Origin: Rhizomucor pusillus
Lineage: Eukaryota > Mucoromycota > Mucoromycetes > Mucorales > Lichtheimiaceae
DNA: 64,000 bases
NCBI GenBank assembly: GCA_900175165.2
Contig: FWWN02000668.1
Location: 222,423 to 286,422, forward strand
Direction: 5' to 3'
Shown here: positions 35,765 through 47,600 of the stretch, piece by piece
How positions within the stretch are numbered: position 1 is the first letter of the stretch
Layout: the number at the start of each line of letters is the position of its first letter
Program-made: the position numbers and the translations under genes
Notes under the pieces: generated by a model
Told to the model about the DNA's origin: nothing
Databases searched by the model: none
What the model saw: the letters and a program-made list of their open reading frames with translations, nothing else

Positions 35765-37151
35765 TCACACATCGTCAGCAACGCTTTCCGGTCGTTCTCC
35801 TCTGGAATGTCGCTGCTGACGGGTCCTATTGCTGATTTTCAAACTTGCAGCCGTCTGCCATCTGTGCACACTCAAAGCAGTGGTCATTCCCACGATAAGC
35901 GCTGATCCGAGAAGGCTGTAGGTATTTGGATATTCGTGCAGAACGTCGATCCCAAAAAGTAACGCAAAAACAACTTCTGCCATTTGCAACAATATTCCTA
36001 TCGGAAAATGCAACATCAATAGGAGAAAACTTTTTGATCCAATGTTGATATAGGTATCGTTTACCTGGTCCTTGTGGTGCCAGCTTGAGCCTGAAGAAGA
36101 AGAATGCACAGTTATTATTCATCCAAATACGCAGATCACACACGTATAACTTTTACCCTTTGTTGAGGAACGTTTGTCCAATGCATGACAATGCTGCCAC
36201 CGAGGCCAGGTGAATATATTGCTTTGAGGTCAAGTCTTTGGTGAGTGTGTATGACCCGGTTGCAGCCAAACCAGCAATGCACAGTACACTCGTGATGAAT
36301 CCTGTATAGAAAGCATGCACCATAAAGTGGGTTCCTCGTCCGGATTTCCGGGCGGTAATGTATGCCACAGCCGACATGACAGCTCCTAGCAACGCGCAGG
36401 CGACCGAAGAAGCTCGTTTAGCGTGACCTTCCATGCAGTCAGATATATCCGACGTGCATCCAAATACTTGCGGTGGCTGTATCAAAAGGACGACGCCTGC
36501 AGTGCAAAAGATTGTGCAGAAGCCTTCAAATAGCGTGAACGGTTCATTGGTGAATATGCCAAGCAGAACGGATGTAAAAGCAGGACCGAGGAAAAACAAG
36601 ACTGCCGCAGGGATAGAGTATAAGTAGGGTTACGGTACTTGAGATAATATTGTGTTACCTGTCGCTTCAGCTAAAGCCAGCTTGGACAAACTGTAATAGA
36701 ACAAGAGAATACCAATGGCTCCAACGAAACCTCGGGTCAAAAGCCATATTCGCACGCGAGCGTCGGGACCGAGTGGATTGATCGTAAGAAAAATGCAGCC
36801 AACGAGTGCAAAAGCAGTTTGCAAACTTGCTCGTGCAAACGCGATCTCCAGAAAGTTTAACGAGAGAGCTTCAGATAACTTTACAAAAAGCGAGCTGGCT
36901 GCTAGAGCTGTAGCAGACACTGTTAGAACTGCGATCCCCGTGAGTTCCTTCTTGCGCAAAGACGGCTCTGTGCTTAGAGACAATACACGAACTGCATGCC
37001 GCTGCTGCGAACCCGAACGCGAATTTTTGGATCGCCCATGCTGGACAAGAGGTGTCGACTCGTTGACTATGGTCACACTACTCGGAAGACCACCACCCTG
37101 CTGTCTTTGCTGCTGCTGCTGCTCAGGTTCCCTTTGCTTGCCATTTGTCAT
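35765..37151 (-). CDS. EamA/DMT-superfamily membrane transporter (SLC35G-like), 4 exons
   Basis: A multi-pass transporter of the drug/metabolite superfamily, 398 aa from the ATG at 37151 (an in-frame ATG at 37256 would add 35 residues). Exons: 36659-37151, 36157-36601, 36065-36090 and 35765-35997. A hydrophilic Gln-rich N-terminus is followed by two EamA repeats: the first starts VLTVSATALAASSLFVKLSE with FARASLQTAFALVGC, and the second covers ACALLGAVMSAVAYITARK to VGMTTALSVHRW. About ten hydrophobic segments are present. Exon 3 is only 26 nt, and its inclusion yields NKGLKLAPQGPGILLQMAEVVFA, matching the end of the second repeat in SLC35G1 relatives (yeast YMR253C). The substrate is unknown. 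Location in an internal or plasma membrane cannot be told. Confidence 0.87.
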
Positions 37152-37623
37152 TTTGACAAGCTGAAACTGGTCTTGACTCAAGGTCGCACCAAAGTCCCCT
37201 GCAAAGTCCCAGATGAAAAAGGGCTCTCGGCGCGACTGGCTACAATTTCCTTGCACAATTGCACTCTTACTTAGTTCATAGTGTTATTAAACAATTAGTG
37301 GATTCAGAACAAAGTCTGGCCGCATTTATACTGCGATGTTCGCGTGTATAACTTTTTCATTTATTCACAGAGTCCTAGCAACATATTTCCAATGTGGATA
37401 TTCTTACCTGCAAACTTCAACGCCTCTCAGCGTCAAAAGATGACTCTGGAGAAAACGATTTTGTATACGATGCCTTTACCAGTGGAAAACAGGCTTTTGC
37501 CCATCTTCAGTCATGCTGGGAACAAATTGTGATACGCGATCCGCCAATTTTTCTCTTGCCTCCTCGCGTCTTTCCGCCTGCACAGACCGCCCTGAACCTT
37601 TTCTCTCTTCACCTGTTGTTACC
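37152..37623. other. Divergent spacer between EamA transporter and TPX2-like gene
   Basis: Both promoters should lie here. A plus-strand frame (about 37394-37500) reads QRLSASKDDSGENDFVYDAF, which could be an upstream exon of the TPX2-like gene, but I found no splice pair that joins it in phase. Confidence 0.4.
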
Positions 37624-39161
37624 ATGACAGACCTCCAACTATCAATCAACGACGAAAATACAAGCGATAACGGACGGTATCCAGCGTCGATAGCAGGAAG
37701 TTCTGAACACACTTCGCCGCAGCACAGCAGCTCTTCTCGGCATCTGCAAAAATACAATGACGAATTGTACCGTTCCTTAGTGCAAGAGTCTCCTCCCCAC
37801 AATCTCGCCCATGGGACTCCTGCGTCTGAAGAGCGTCTTACAAAGATATCGCGATCCACGCCGCTTTCGAGTTACATTACTGGCTCACCCTCCAAACCTG
37901 CAGTAGCTAATGAAGGCTACGCTCGGCAGGAGGAGCGCCAAGGAGAATATCGAACAGCACGAGACTGGGACGAGATAATGACACGCAAGCGGACACTTGC
38001 GCAAGGAGAGAAGAAAAAGCTTCGCGACGGAGGAGACCAAGATAGAAAGGTTCAGCAGCAGCAATCCACATCCATCAAAGCTCAACCAGCAGAATTGCCT
38101 TCGTACATGCGGGTCACGGCTTCCTTTGAGAGTCGCACAAATCGAGAAGGGTTAGAGCATCGTGCAGCACACACAAATGACCATCCCAAACCAATAACAG
38201 TTCCGGTATGCCCGTACAGGCGTGAATCCTGTCTAGGATCAGCTATCAAACTCATATGCTCCTCTTTAGAGAGTCGCCTCAAAATCGCACAGACCTACTT
38301 TCCGGTCGACTACTAAAATCAACGCATTGGATGAGATACGCGAAGAACTCGGTGAAGGAGAAAGATACATATCCATGGCAGAACGAATCAACATGTACCT
38401 ACGCGGCCTTGGCAACAGTGGAAACAGTAGTTCAGATTTTCTGTCCAATACCACCAGATCAAATGCAAAGCGAGGCATAAGCAAAACTTCAAAGCGAGTA
38501 CCACCACGGACATCTTCATCGAAGTTATCCACTCGATCAGGATCATCAAGTCATTTGAGCAGCCAACAGTCGTACGCGAGGTAAACCCCATATGTGCTGC
38601 GAACCAAAGAATACTTGCTAAAGTTCCTCTTACAGTACTTCGTCTTCTTCTCGCAGTCAGAACCGAGTAAGAGAAGGAAGCTCCCAGGAAAATTCTCAAA
38701 GGAAACAAGGAGATGCCACTCGATCTCGAGCGGTTCGCACACATATTGGAACATATCATCAAAGTACTAGACACGATCGGATTGGTCAACAGTCTTCTAC
38801 CGCTTTGCAACGATCAACTCATACCGTGAAAAGCTATACCCGACACGAGCATCCTGACGAACAAGAATGTTCCCAGCAGGAAACGACGGAGCCTGTGACA
38901 AAGAAACAAAAGACAAACCATTCACGTCTTCAGGTTCAGGTACGCAACTATTGGGAAAAGCTGCCAAGTTTATTTCCTACTAACAATTTGGATAAAACAT
39001 TGCAGCCTTTCCGCTTCGCTACGGATGAGCGTGCCCGTCATCATCAAAAGACGTTTCAGGCTAAACTAGCATTGTGGAAGGAGAAGGAAGCTGCAGCGAA
39101 GGAGGAGATGAAGCAATCATCGACTATCCGAGGACAAAAGAGAAAGGCAGATCGACTCTAG
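37624..39161 (+). CDS. TPX2-like spindle/microtubule protein, 3 exons
   Basis: A 472-aa basic, Ser/Gln-rich protein. Exons: 37624-38205, 38270-38580 and 38636-39161. The region around intron 1 reads KPITVPRVASKSHRPTFRST, resembling the repeated TPX2 motif, and the C-terminal 50 residues contain LQPFRFATDERARHHQKTFQ followed by ALWKEKEAAAKEE, the conserved TPX2/WVD2 signature (FxF-TDERA then a charged helix). Proteins of this type bind microtubules, stimulate branching nucleation and can activate Aurora kinase, although no Aurora-binding YSYDAP-like motif is visible here. A nuclear signal is likely (VTKKQKTNH, RGQKRKADRL at the end). The start is the ATG at 37624; an in-frame ATG at 37513 would add 37 residues. 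Family assignment rests mainly on the C-terminal motif. Confidence 0.78.
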
Positions 39162-39383
39162 ATATAATTCTTTGTTGTGTTTCAACTCCTCGTTGTGTAC
39201 CCCCGAATCTAGGTTCTATACGTTCTCATAGTCATCATGAATTATATCCGTCTCGTTTGAATCTAGTACATAAATTCCATAAAATTCTGACAGCAGTGCA
39301 TGCATCATGTTCTGTGTCAGAAGCTCGTCGGAAAGGATGTTGCCTTTCTCCGAAACTTTTTTCTCTTTCTCTTTTTTTGCAAC

Positions 39384-40996
39384 ATGGAGGAAAATCAGAA
39401 ACCAGGCGTGGAACATCGCGATCCACAATATTTTGGATACTATGCCATGTTGCAGCATCAGGTGCAGTTGTTGGACAGGACCTGGTTACCACGACAACGT
39501 TGAAACTAAAAACGGGGCGAACAGCAAAACATGCTGCAGGACACGGTCCGAACATCGACGTACCGATCTGCCATTCTGCTGAACGGACCAAAGTGCTTTG
39601 ACAATAAGCTCGTCATGGATGTAGGCGCCGGGTCCGGTATCTTGTCGTACTTTGCAGTGCAAGCGGGAGCGCGTCAAGTGTACGCGGTCGAGGCGTCTGG
39701 CATGGCTAAAAAGATGGACAAGCTGATAAAGTCGCCCAACAAGAACCAGTTTGTAAAGGACAAGATCACCGTCATCAATGGTAATTTATATTTTTTTCGC
39801 GTCTCGATGTGGATAGAAAGAAAATAACAATGTTTTGCTGTTGCAGCCAAGATCGAGCAGCCCGATTTGCCCATTCCTCAAGTTGACACTATTGTTTCGG
39901 AGCCTATCGGTGTTCTGCTCTTCCACGAACGCATGGCAAGTAATCATCGATAGCTTGAAAGAGGATAAAACGGGCTTAACTGATGCATGCTCTCAAGTTA
40001 GAGAGCTTTATTCATGCACGGGATAAATACCTAAAACCTGGAGGAGCATTGTTTCCTTCCAAAGGCAACATTTACCTTGCGCCGTTTACGGATGCTACGC
40101 TCTGGAGCGAGACTATGGCTAAAGCGCGATTTTGGTAATGCAACGGTTGTCATGCTAAATTTTGTTGCTGTATTTTGCATATTTACATGTATTTATTCAA
40201 CCAGGGAGCAGACCTCATTTTACGGGGTCGATTTATCACCTCTCTACAAGGATGCTATTGATGAGATGTTTGGTAAATGCAGTTATCGATCCTACACTTT
40301 GTGATATCGTGCGGACTAAATCTCTGCAAAGGAATGCCTGTTGTTGGGCACTTTGATCATCGAAACCTCATTACAACACCCACAATTTTGGACACATACG
40401 CCGTAGACTTTTCGACAGTTACTTTGCCGGAGCTTCATGATATTACCATGCCGTTCAACTGGAATGCGGGATACACTGGTTTGATGCACGGCGTTGCAGG
40501 CTGGTTCGATCTCATTTTTGCACCTCCACCGTACGATGTGCCCGTTGAAAACACTGGCACTACGATCGAGATGTCTACCGGCCCGGCAGCAGAGCGAACA
40601 CACTGGCAGCAAGTACGATTCTTGTTCAAACAACCGTTGGCTGTCAATGCCACACAAAAGATCCGTGGCTGGATGCGCGCCATTGTCAATGATATGCGAA
40701 GCTACACGATATTTGTTGAAGTCGTTGTTGGTGACAACGTCGAACTGAGCGACCCAGCATCGATTAATCGAGAAACGTTTGCTACCACCACCGATGACGA
40801 GCATCCGTTACGCCGAAGAGGTCGATGGCAGTTGCATGAACAGACATACAATTACAGTTTCACGCCAGGTCTCTTACCTGATCACAAACCCGAGTATTCT
40901 TGCCTTTACCAGCCAGAAAGCAACATCCAACCAACCGTCCAGGAACCCTCCATGCAAGTAGATGTCATGGAGCCTTATGAGAATTTTATAAACTAG
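39384..40996 (+). CDS. CARM1/PRMT4-type protein arginine methyltransferase, 6 exons
   Basis: A type I PRMT that puts asymmetric dimethyl groups on arginines of histone H3 and other coregulators using SAM. It is 430 aa: exons 39384-39461, 39525-39780, 39847-39935, 39998-40134, 40205-40272 and 40332-40996. Seen are the CARM1-like entry [20 protein letters not shown], motif [16 protein letters not shown] (usual form DVGCGSG), post-I YAVEAS, the double-E loop [32 protein letters not shown] and the THW loop ([12 protein letters not shown]), so the catalytic parts are complete. It lacks the N-terminal PH-like domain of animal CARM1 and has a short Pro/Gln C-terminal tail. Intron 3 is GC-AG. The start is the only ATG in a suitable frame upstream of the conserved block. 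Confidence 0.92.
39936..39997 (+). other. GC-AG intron in the CARM1 gene
   Basis: A 62-nt phase-0 intron with donor GCAAGT directly after the codon for the M of HERM and acceptor CTCAAG. It gives [20 protein letters not shown], matching NERM-LESYLHAKKYLKPSG of CARM1. The GT inside the donor would give a frameshift and a stop about 10 codons later. Confidence 0.85.
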
Positions 40997-43900
40997 ACAA
41001 AAGGAAGCTGCATCGCAAATAATTATGACAACGACAAAATACAGTCTTGGATTTTTACGTGTATTCGAATATGTGAATGCGCCTTAAGAGCAAGCATTCA
41101 GGCAAGATTATGGAAGGATTAAATTAATTAAAAAAGACATTGAAATAGATAGGAGAATGACGAGATATAAAATATGTCATATAGAAAAGTGGATGGAAGA
41201 ATGTCTAAATGCTTCGGATGGCTCGACTCTCTTAGTTTTCGTTGGTGCGGGTACACCTGTTGCTATGTGCGATAGTGGTACCCGATTCTGCATTGAATGA
41301 GTTTATAGCACGCATAGCAATTAACTGCATATCAAACACACAGTATGATTCTAGTAAGTTTACTTCAGTCGTACAAACATTTGAGACTCCCCCATATATC
41401 AGTCTCCTTCGTTGGAATCTGAGAGTCCATGAGCTCAATAAATTGATAAATGTATTTATGCTTCACGGTCATCTTGAAATAGGTGCACTTAGTGCCCTCA
41501 AAAGAAAAGGTCGAATATCCCTTCACACAAATGCGGAAACAGCCTTTCCTTTGAAAACGCCACAAATCGTAGCGTTCCTGAAACCACAGCAGTCGGAGTA
41601 ACGATGAAAAGGGTATGGAGACCATCCCGTAATCCAGTGATGGTTGACGTTGCGTATATCATAATATCGATAATCCAGAAACAGACGCAGCAGTCCCAGG
41701 GCATCAGTATCATGTATTATAGACAATTTAGATATTTCCAGCGATGTTTCGATCAGCTAGAAAGCCTACCCTTCGGTGATCTGCTACATTCTTATCAAGC
41801 TCTTGGACATCGTCGATGCTTGATAGGGAGTTTTTGTCAAGAAAATCTTCCTCAGCTCTCATTCATAATGTACCATCATTAAGTTAACCTATGTCTCGCG
41901 CTATCATATAATACCCTTCACTTACTCCATTGTCTCTTTTTGAGTTTCAATCATCTGAAACTAATTATCAATGAAAATGCCCATTTTTAAAGATATCTTC
42001 TGCAGTTTCTTCATGACAACAAAACAGGAACCAAAGTAACTGGCATGCAGATTGTCAGTTCGACGCAGCGGTGCTTGAATTGACGACGCGGTGTTGTCCG
42101 TGCATGTTACAATCAATGTCAACGCATAATCGTCGTACGACGATGCGATGCATACGTACGGAATCCTTGAAGCGTGAAGAAACAGAATATCACATCAAAA
42201 TATGCACGCAGTTAAAGAAAAGTAAGTGAATAGTAAGGACTTGAGGGCTGGGAAAGCGAGGCTGGGAAAACGAGGGAAAAACCTTTCGTAGGCACGTGAA
42301 ATTGCGCCTTCCAAAGGAGATTTTGAAAGTAGTAACGAGCTGTAGCCAACGTTAAGGAATCTAGGTCAAAAAAAGCTACAGAGATCTAGATGACAACGCC
42401 GGCAATAGTTAGGAAACGCGTTGACTGCAGACCTTGCACAAAACGTTGCAAAGAAGAGCCTATCTCGCAACAGAAGCTCCATCCGCTGCTGGAAGGCAAA
42501 GGTTTATCTTGACTGCCAGGGTAACATTTTTGATTGACTCGACGCGTAAGCAACTTTTACAGTTTTACAGCAGTCTACAGAGGGAAACTGAAGAAAAGAA
42601 CGCGTGAAAGCAAACGGGCATTGTGTATAGTGATCGCACGCTCAATGGGGATTGGGCAAACGCAATCTTGCTATCGGTCAACGCAAAAGGATGCTCTCGA
42701 AGCACGCAACACTCACAAGACAGCACAAGGCAACACAAGGTAGGCGGAGAGTACTTTTTACAAGAGCTAATCTTTATTCATTATTTTAAACTAGACAAGA
42801 ACATGAGAAGGTTTAAACGAAAACAATCTTTATTTAAAGACAAAAAGCTTCTAAATTCTAACAAGCAGTGCCGTTCAGTTCACGTCGACAAGAAACCAAC
42901 AATATATCCAGGGACCATCACGAGGAGGCGGCACAGATCAGTCCCCAACGTGCACTCCAGCTTCACTCGATCGCAAACATCATCGCTGAAAAGAGGTCCG
43001 AAATAGCTAGATGCGAAGTGGTAGTGGTGGTATGCACGCGTCCAATCAGAAGAGCTGGAACTTCCAGCTTTCCCAAAGAAAAGAAAAGAAAAAGGTTGGA
43101 GGAAAGAGGGGATATTTATAGCTTTTTTGATGGGTGACTTGCTTCCAAAGGTTCGCTTGCCGTCCCTTTTGTCAAGAAGATCAGTCTGGCTTTGAATTCC
43201 GTCTCTTCTATGCACCGTGCACTTTTCTGGAGAAGTACTTTCCTCCTCCAGGCCGAAATGTTTCCATGGACATAAATGTTACAAGACGCTTGAAATTACA
43301 ATATCTACCAAGACTCGCTCCAGGTATCAACGCTATAGGCTGGCAGCATGCATGTACGCACTATCAGCTTTCATGGCAAAGAGCGAAAGTTGAGAAAACG
43401 TTGAAGGTTGGCATGCAAGGTTCTCTCTCTAGAAATGACCAAGCGACCAAAAACTCTTACCGGATGAACATCCTCATAGTACATCCAAAGTTAAAGAAGC
43501 TATATCGGTATATCGAAGAGTGCTTGCAGTTGCTGTCGTAGCTGGGAAAAGACAGGAAAGAAGGTGGCTGCACAATAGAAAGGATACTGTGAAAGTGCAG
43601 CTGTGTGAGAAGCAGGAAGGACTTGAGTAAACGACAGCTATGCAGACATCAACACTCGCAAGCAGGAGTATGTCAACTAGACACGCAGTTTTGTTCCGCC
43701 TGTCTATTTGAAGCGAATCCTCCTGACAAGTGATCGCACTCTGTACATCAGCGACAATGCGACGGAAACGACAGCTGATCCCAATTTTCGGGATTTGACT
43801 ATCAGTGCTGTGGGAGAAAACTTCCATTTGTAGATCTCTCATGTTGTTGCTTTGTATGTCGCCCTTGGCAATCGAACGCAGTCTGTGGAAAGGGCGAGTT

Positions 43901-44669
43901 TGATTACGTGTCATCTCACTCTGACGAAAGGCAGCTTCCTTGGTGAAACTACTGTCACTCGAGATTCAGGCTGGTCTGTACCTGTGCAACGGGTAAGCAG
44001 CCTCTACTCTGGCCTAGTGGATTTGAAAAGGTGATACTTGACTACGCGTCATAGTAACTCTGTCTAAGGGACAGTGCTGTGCAGATACGCGTTGTTTCAG
44101 TGTCGAACTTGAAGATTACACATCTTTATAAAACGAAGTTGACTCAAAGAAGGACACATTGTAAGAGCAGATTGAATGGTGAATCCATGGAGGAGGAAGC
44201 AGGGTTGATATTTTCTGTCTGTTTTGCTTCACCCTCGAAATGCTGGGATGCTCACCTACTCAAGCGCACTTGCATGTCTAAATGACGCGCAAAATGCAAG
44301 ATTGGCCTTACAAAAGGATTTGAAAGAATTCCTTCATAATCGCTAAAGTTCATGACAGACGAAGCAAACATCTTTGTTCATAGCCGCAAAGTACAAGGAA
44401 AAAAGCTTGTATTACATCAATTTATTACAAGAAAAGTTAGTAAACAACAACGATAACAACAACAAAAAATGTATTGAACAACTTCTAGAAAATGCAAAAC
44501 GAAAGAGAATTTAGAATATAGTAGGAGGAAGAAGCGATTATTTGGTCAATTTGCTGATCTTCTTCTTCTTGTTCCATGCCTTGAGCTTTTTGCCAAAGGA
44601 TCCCTTTTCTGACCATTTGCCCTTCTTCTTGTGACCCGTGGAGTGGCTGTTCTTCTTTGGACTCCACTC
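40997..44669. other. 3.7-kb gene-poor region
   Basis: No gene is supported. Short frames occur throughout; the most protein-like lie on the minus strand between 41365 and 41726 in two overlapping frames (ERYDLWRFQRKGCFRICVKG, TKCTYFKMTVKHKYIYQFIE), suggesting a decayed gene. Around 42240-42280 a short direct repeat (GGCTGGGAAA, then CGAGG) occurs. A long stretch of the rest is AT-rich. Confidence 0.45.
41365..41726 (-). pseudogene. Possible decayed protein-coding remnant
   Basis: Two overlapping minus-strand frames (41365-41625 and 41523-41726) can be read as one broken frame. The lower one gives aromatic- and Cys-rich sequence ending in ELMDSQIPTKETDIWGSLK. No family is recognised and no start or splice signals are clear. 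Confidence 0.25.
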
Positions 44670-47600
44670 TTACTCGTCGTCCCCGCTATCATCGTCTTGG
44701 TCATCTTCGTCTTCATCTTGATGCTCGTCATAATCGTTTTCTTCGTCCTGCTGCTTCTCCCATCTCCATTCATGATTACCATCCTTCCAGTGTTTTTCAT
44801 GTTCCTCGATGTTACTGTCCGTAGCATAGACAATCTTAAAGGGCCAAGTTAGATACAAGATATCACAATCAAATTCAAAGACTTAGGTACATACATGGCC
44901 CAGATCGTCGGTCTCACAATCGTCCTGTTCTTCATCTTCTCCTTCTTGTTCCTTCTTATCGTCAAGTTGCGCTGGAGGCGTGGGCTTGGGGATTTGATTA
45001 GCTGGTAAGCATGTTACAGGTCCTCCTTGAGGCATCTGGAAGCAGTACGTAGTGGTGCTCTAAACGTTCGTGCATCAGCGAAAACTGAATCTATTATCTG
45101 TGCATATGCATAAACCAAACATACCTCCGGGGAAGTTGTTGTTATAGTCGCAGGCGGCAACGTGGTTGTAGATGACATTTGTACAACAGTGGTGACAGTT
45201 TGAGGTGCTGTCTCTGTTACTGCAACGGGGCTAACGGGCCTTGATGTCTTGGACTCGACGTTCACTGGTGTTGTAAGTGTTTCAGACGGCACAACTGGGC
45301 TAGTCTCAGGTGCTGAGGGGCTGCCGTCAGAGGTTGCTGGAGGAGTTGAGGCGCTGCTGTCAGAGGCAGGTGTTTCTGTTGCTGATCCTGAAGGAGTTGA
45401 CACTGGTGACAAAGGAGCCAAAGAAGGAGGCACGGCCGCGGTTTGAGCAACTTGGTTTGTGTTTGTGTGGAAAGTCAACTCAAAGTCGGCCCCCACGGAA
45501 ATACCGACTCCAAATCCTCTGTGCGGCGGAAGACCGTCCGTGCTGGTTGCGTCTTCTGAAGCGACCGTAGCGGGGCCACTGCTGCTTGATGGGCTTGGAC
45601 TCGTTCCTGCAGGCGTAGAATTGGAGACGACAGGTGCAAACGGTGTAGCAACAGTGCCGTCACCAGCGCTCAAAGAAGAAGAAGAAGAAGCAGCGACTGA
45701 TGACTGTGAATCGGATGGTGGTGCGGTGGAAAGCAAAGGCGCAGACTGCGAGGATGTCTCAGGCACAGGAAGAGTGCTGGTCTCGCACGGAGTTGAGTGC
45801 TGCCAAGTATGGACCTTGGTTGTGGCGGGCTGCGTTGGTACAGTTTGTGTGGTTGACAAGAACGCTGAAGTGCTCATGGCTGCCTCCGGCTTACTCGACA
45901 TTGGTGTCCCGTTTGATCCTGGTGATGTGTTTTGCGAGATATCTGCTGGGGTTGTTGGTTTTGTGTCAGCCGGAGAACCAGGTAATGGAGTCTCATTGCT
46001 CGGGCTACCGCTTGACGGGCTCGATGGCGCGAGTACTGGTTGCGATGATGCTACAGAGATAGCAGGGCTGTAAATGTTTGGAATATCTCCTGCAGGTGTC
46101 GATGGTTGTCCTTCGGTTGAGTCAGTTGGAGAAGGTGATGGTGAAGAACCTGCAGTGTTATTCTGAGAGGATGGTGAAGCACCTGGACTGGTTCCTAGAG
46201 AAGTTAACGATTGTGTACCGGTCGAGCCTGAAGACGGTGTATTTCCGTTAGGAGTTGGTGAGGGTACGCTGGGAGATGATGGACCGGTAGGAGAGGCAGC
46301 TGGTGAGTTTGCGCCAGCATTTGTTAATGGTGTTGCATCCGTCGGTTGGTTAGATGTCTGAGGGCCGGTGCTGGCAGAGGAACTAGGACTGGATGGACCT
46401 GAAGTGCCCACATTGTTGTCTGTCGGTGTCAAAGGAGTTGCACCGTTAGGTGTTTGGGTGCCGCTGTCGGGAGAGGATCCGGGACTGGATGATACTGAAG
46501 TGTCTGCATTGTTGTCTGAAGGTGTCGAGGGTGTTGAGTCAGTAGGACCGGGTGAAGTTGCAGGGCTATCGTAAGGTGTCTGGGTGCTGGTGTTGGGCAT
46601 GGATCCAGGGCTGGATGGCGCTGGAATGCCCGTACTGTCATCTGAAGGCGTCGAAGGGGCTGTGCCAGTAGAGCCGGAGGTACTGTTAGGTGTCTGAGTA
46701 CCGGCATTTGTCGAGGATCCAGGGCTGGACGGCACTGAACTGCTTGCATTGTCGTCCGAAGGTGTCAAAGGAGCTGCGCCGTTAGGACCAGGCGAAGTTA
46801 AAGAGGAATCGTTAGGCGTCTGGGTACCGCTGCTAGGCGTGGATCCAGGACTGGATGGGATCGAGGGTGTTGCGCTGGTAGTGCCAGGTGACGTTGCAGA
46901 AGTGTCTGAAGCCGAGCCGTTTGGAACATTCTGTGAAGGAACGGCATCTAAACGATCGATCCATTTTTTAGCCATCGATCGCCTGTAAATCAAACCGTTT
47001 CAATAGGAAGCTTACCGGTCGGCGCTGCGGGCGATGTTCCTGTGGGTAGATCCGAGCTGATAGAACCTGTAGACGGCAAGATCGCAGAGGTACTGGAAAG
47101 CGAAACCGTATCTGATAGTTGGACGATCCAGCAAGTTGAACGTATTAGATAATGGTGTAAATTGCAAACTAGCAAATATGATTTACCTGATCCTGGCTGA
47201 GAGCTAAGGGATACCGAGGAATCTGAGGTCATTGGATGTATAGTTGAGATACTTGGAGAGGTCGTGGGGAGGGAAATCATAGGTGGTGCCACTGTGTGCC
47301 AGGTGTGTGCTGGCAGAGGAGTTGAAGACTGTCCAGGCACTCCACAAGTCATTGGTCCGTAAACTTTAGAGCAGGTCGACATCAATTCTTCAGGGGACAA
47401 AGGCGCCTTGGGTACTGTTGTAGTGACAGTAACGGGTTTGGAGCAAGTCTCTTTAGCAGACGTTGCCGAAGTACCGACAGGGCGTTCCTCTTCAGAGCTT
47501 GGTGTAGCATATGTGCAACTAGGCATTGCAGAGCCAGAAACAGTCACCGTAGTAGTTCTTGCGCGGGTTACTGAAGGAGTAATATTTTGGCAGTTGCCCA

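Noticed and set aside
36715..37164. Plus-strand frame of 149 aa opposite the EamA transporter
   Set aside because: Antisense shadow of the first exon of the transporter.
42240..42280. Short direct repeat near 42.25 kb considered as a repeat array
   Set aside because: Only two imperfect copies; nothing like a CRISPR or satellite array, and CRISPR is not expected in fungi.
45459..46073. Plus-strand frame of 204 aa opposite the mucin-like gene
   Set aside because: It is the antisense reading of repetitive Ser/Thr/Pro codons; the composition (Gly/Val-rich) follows from that and has no motif.
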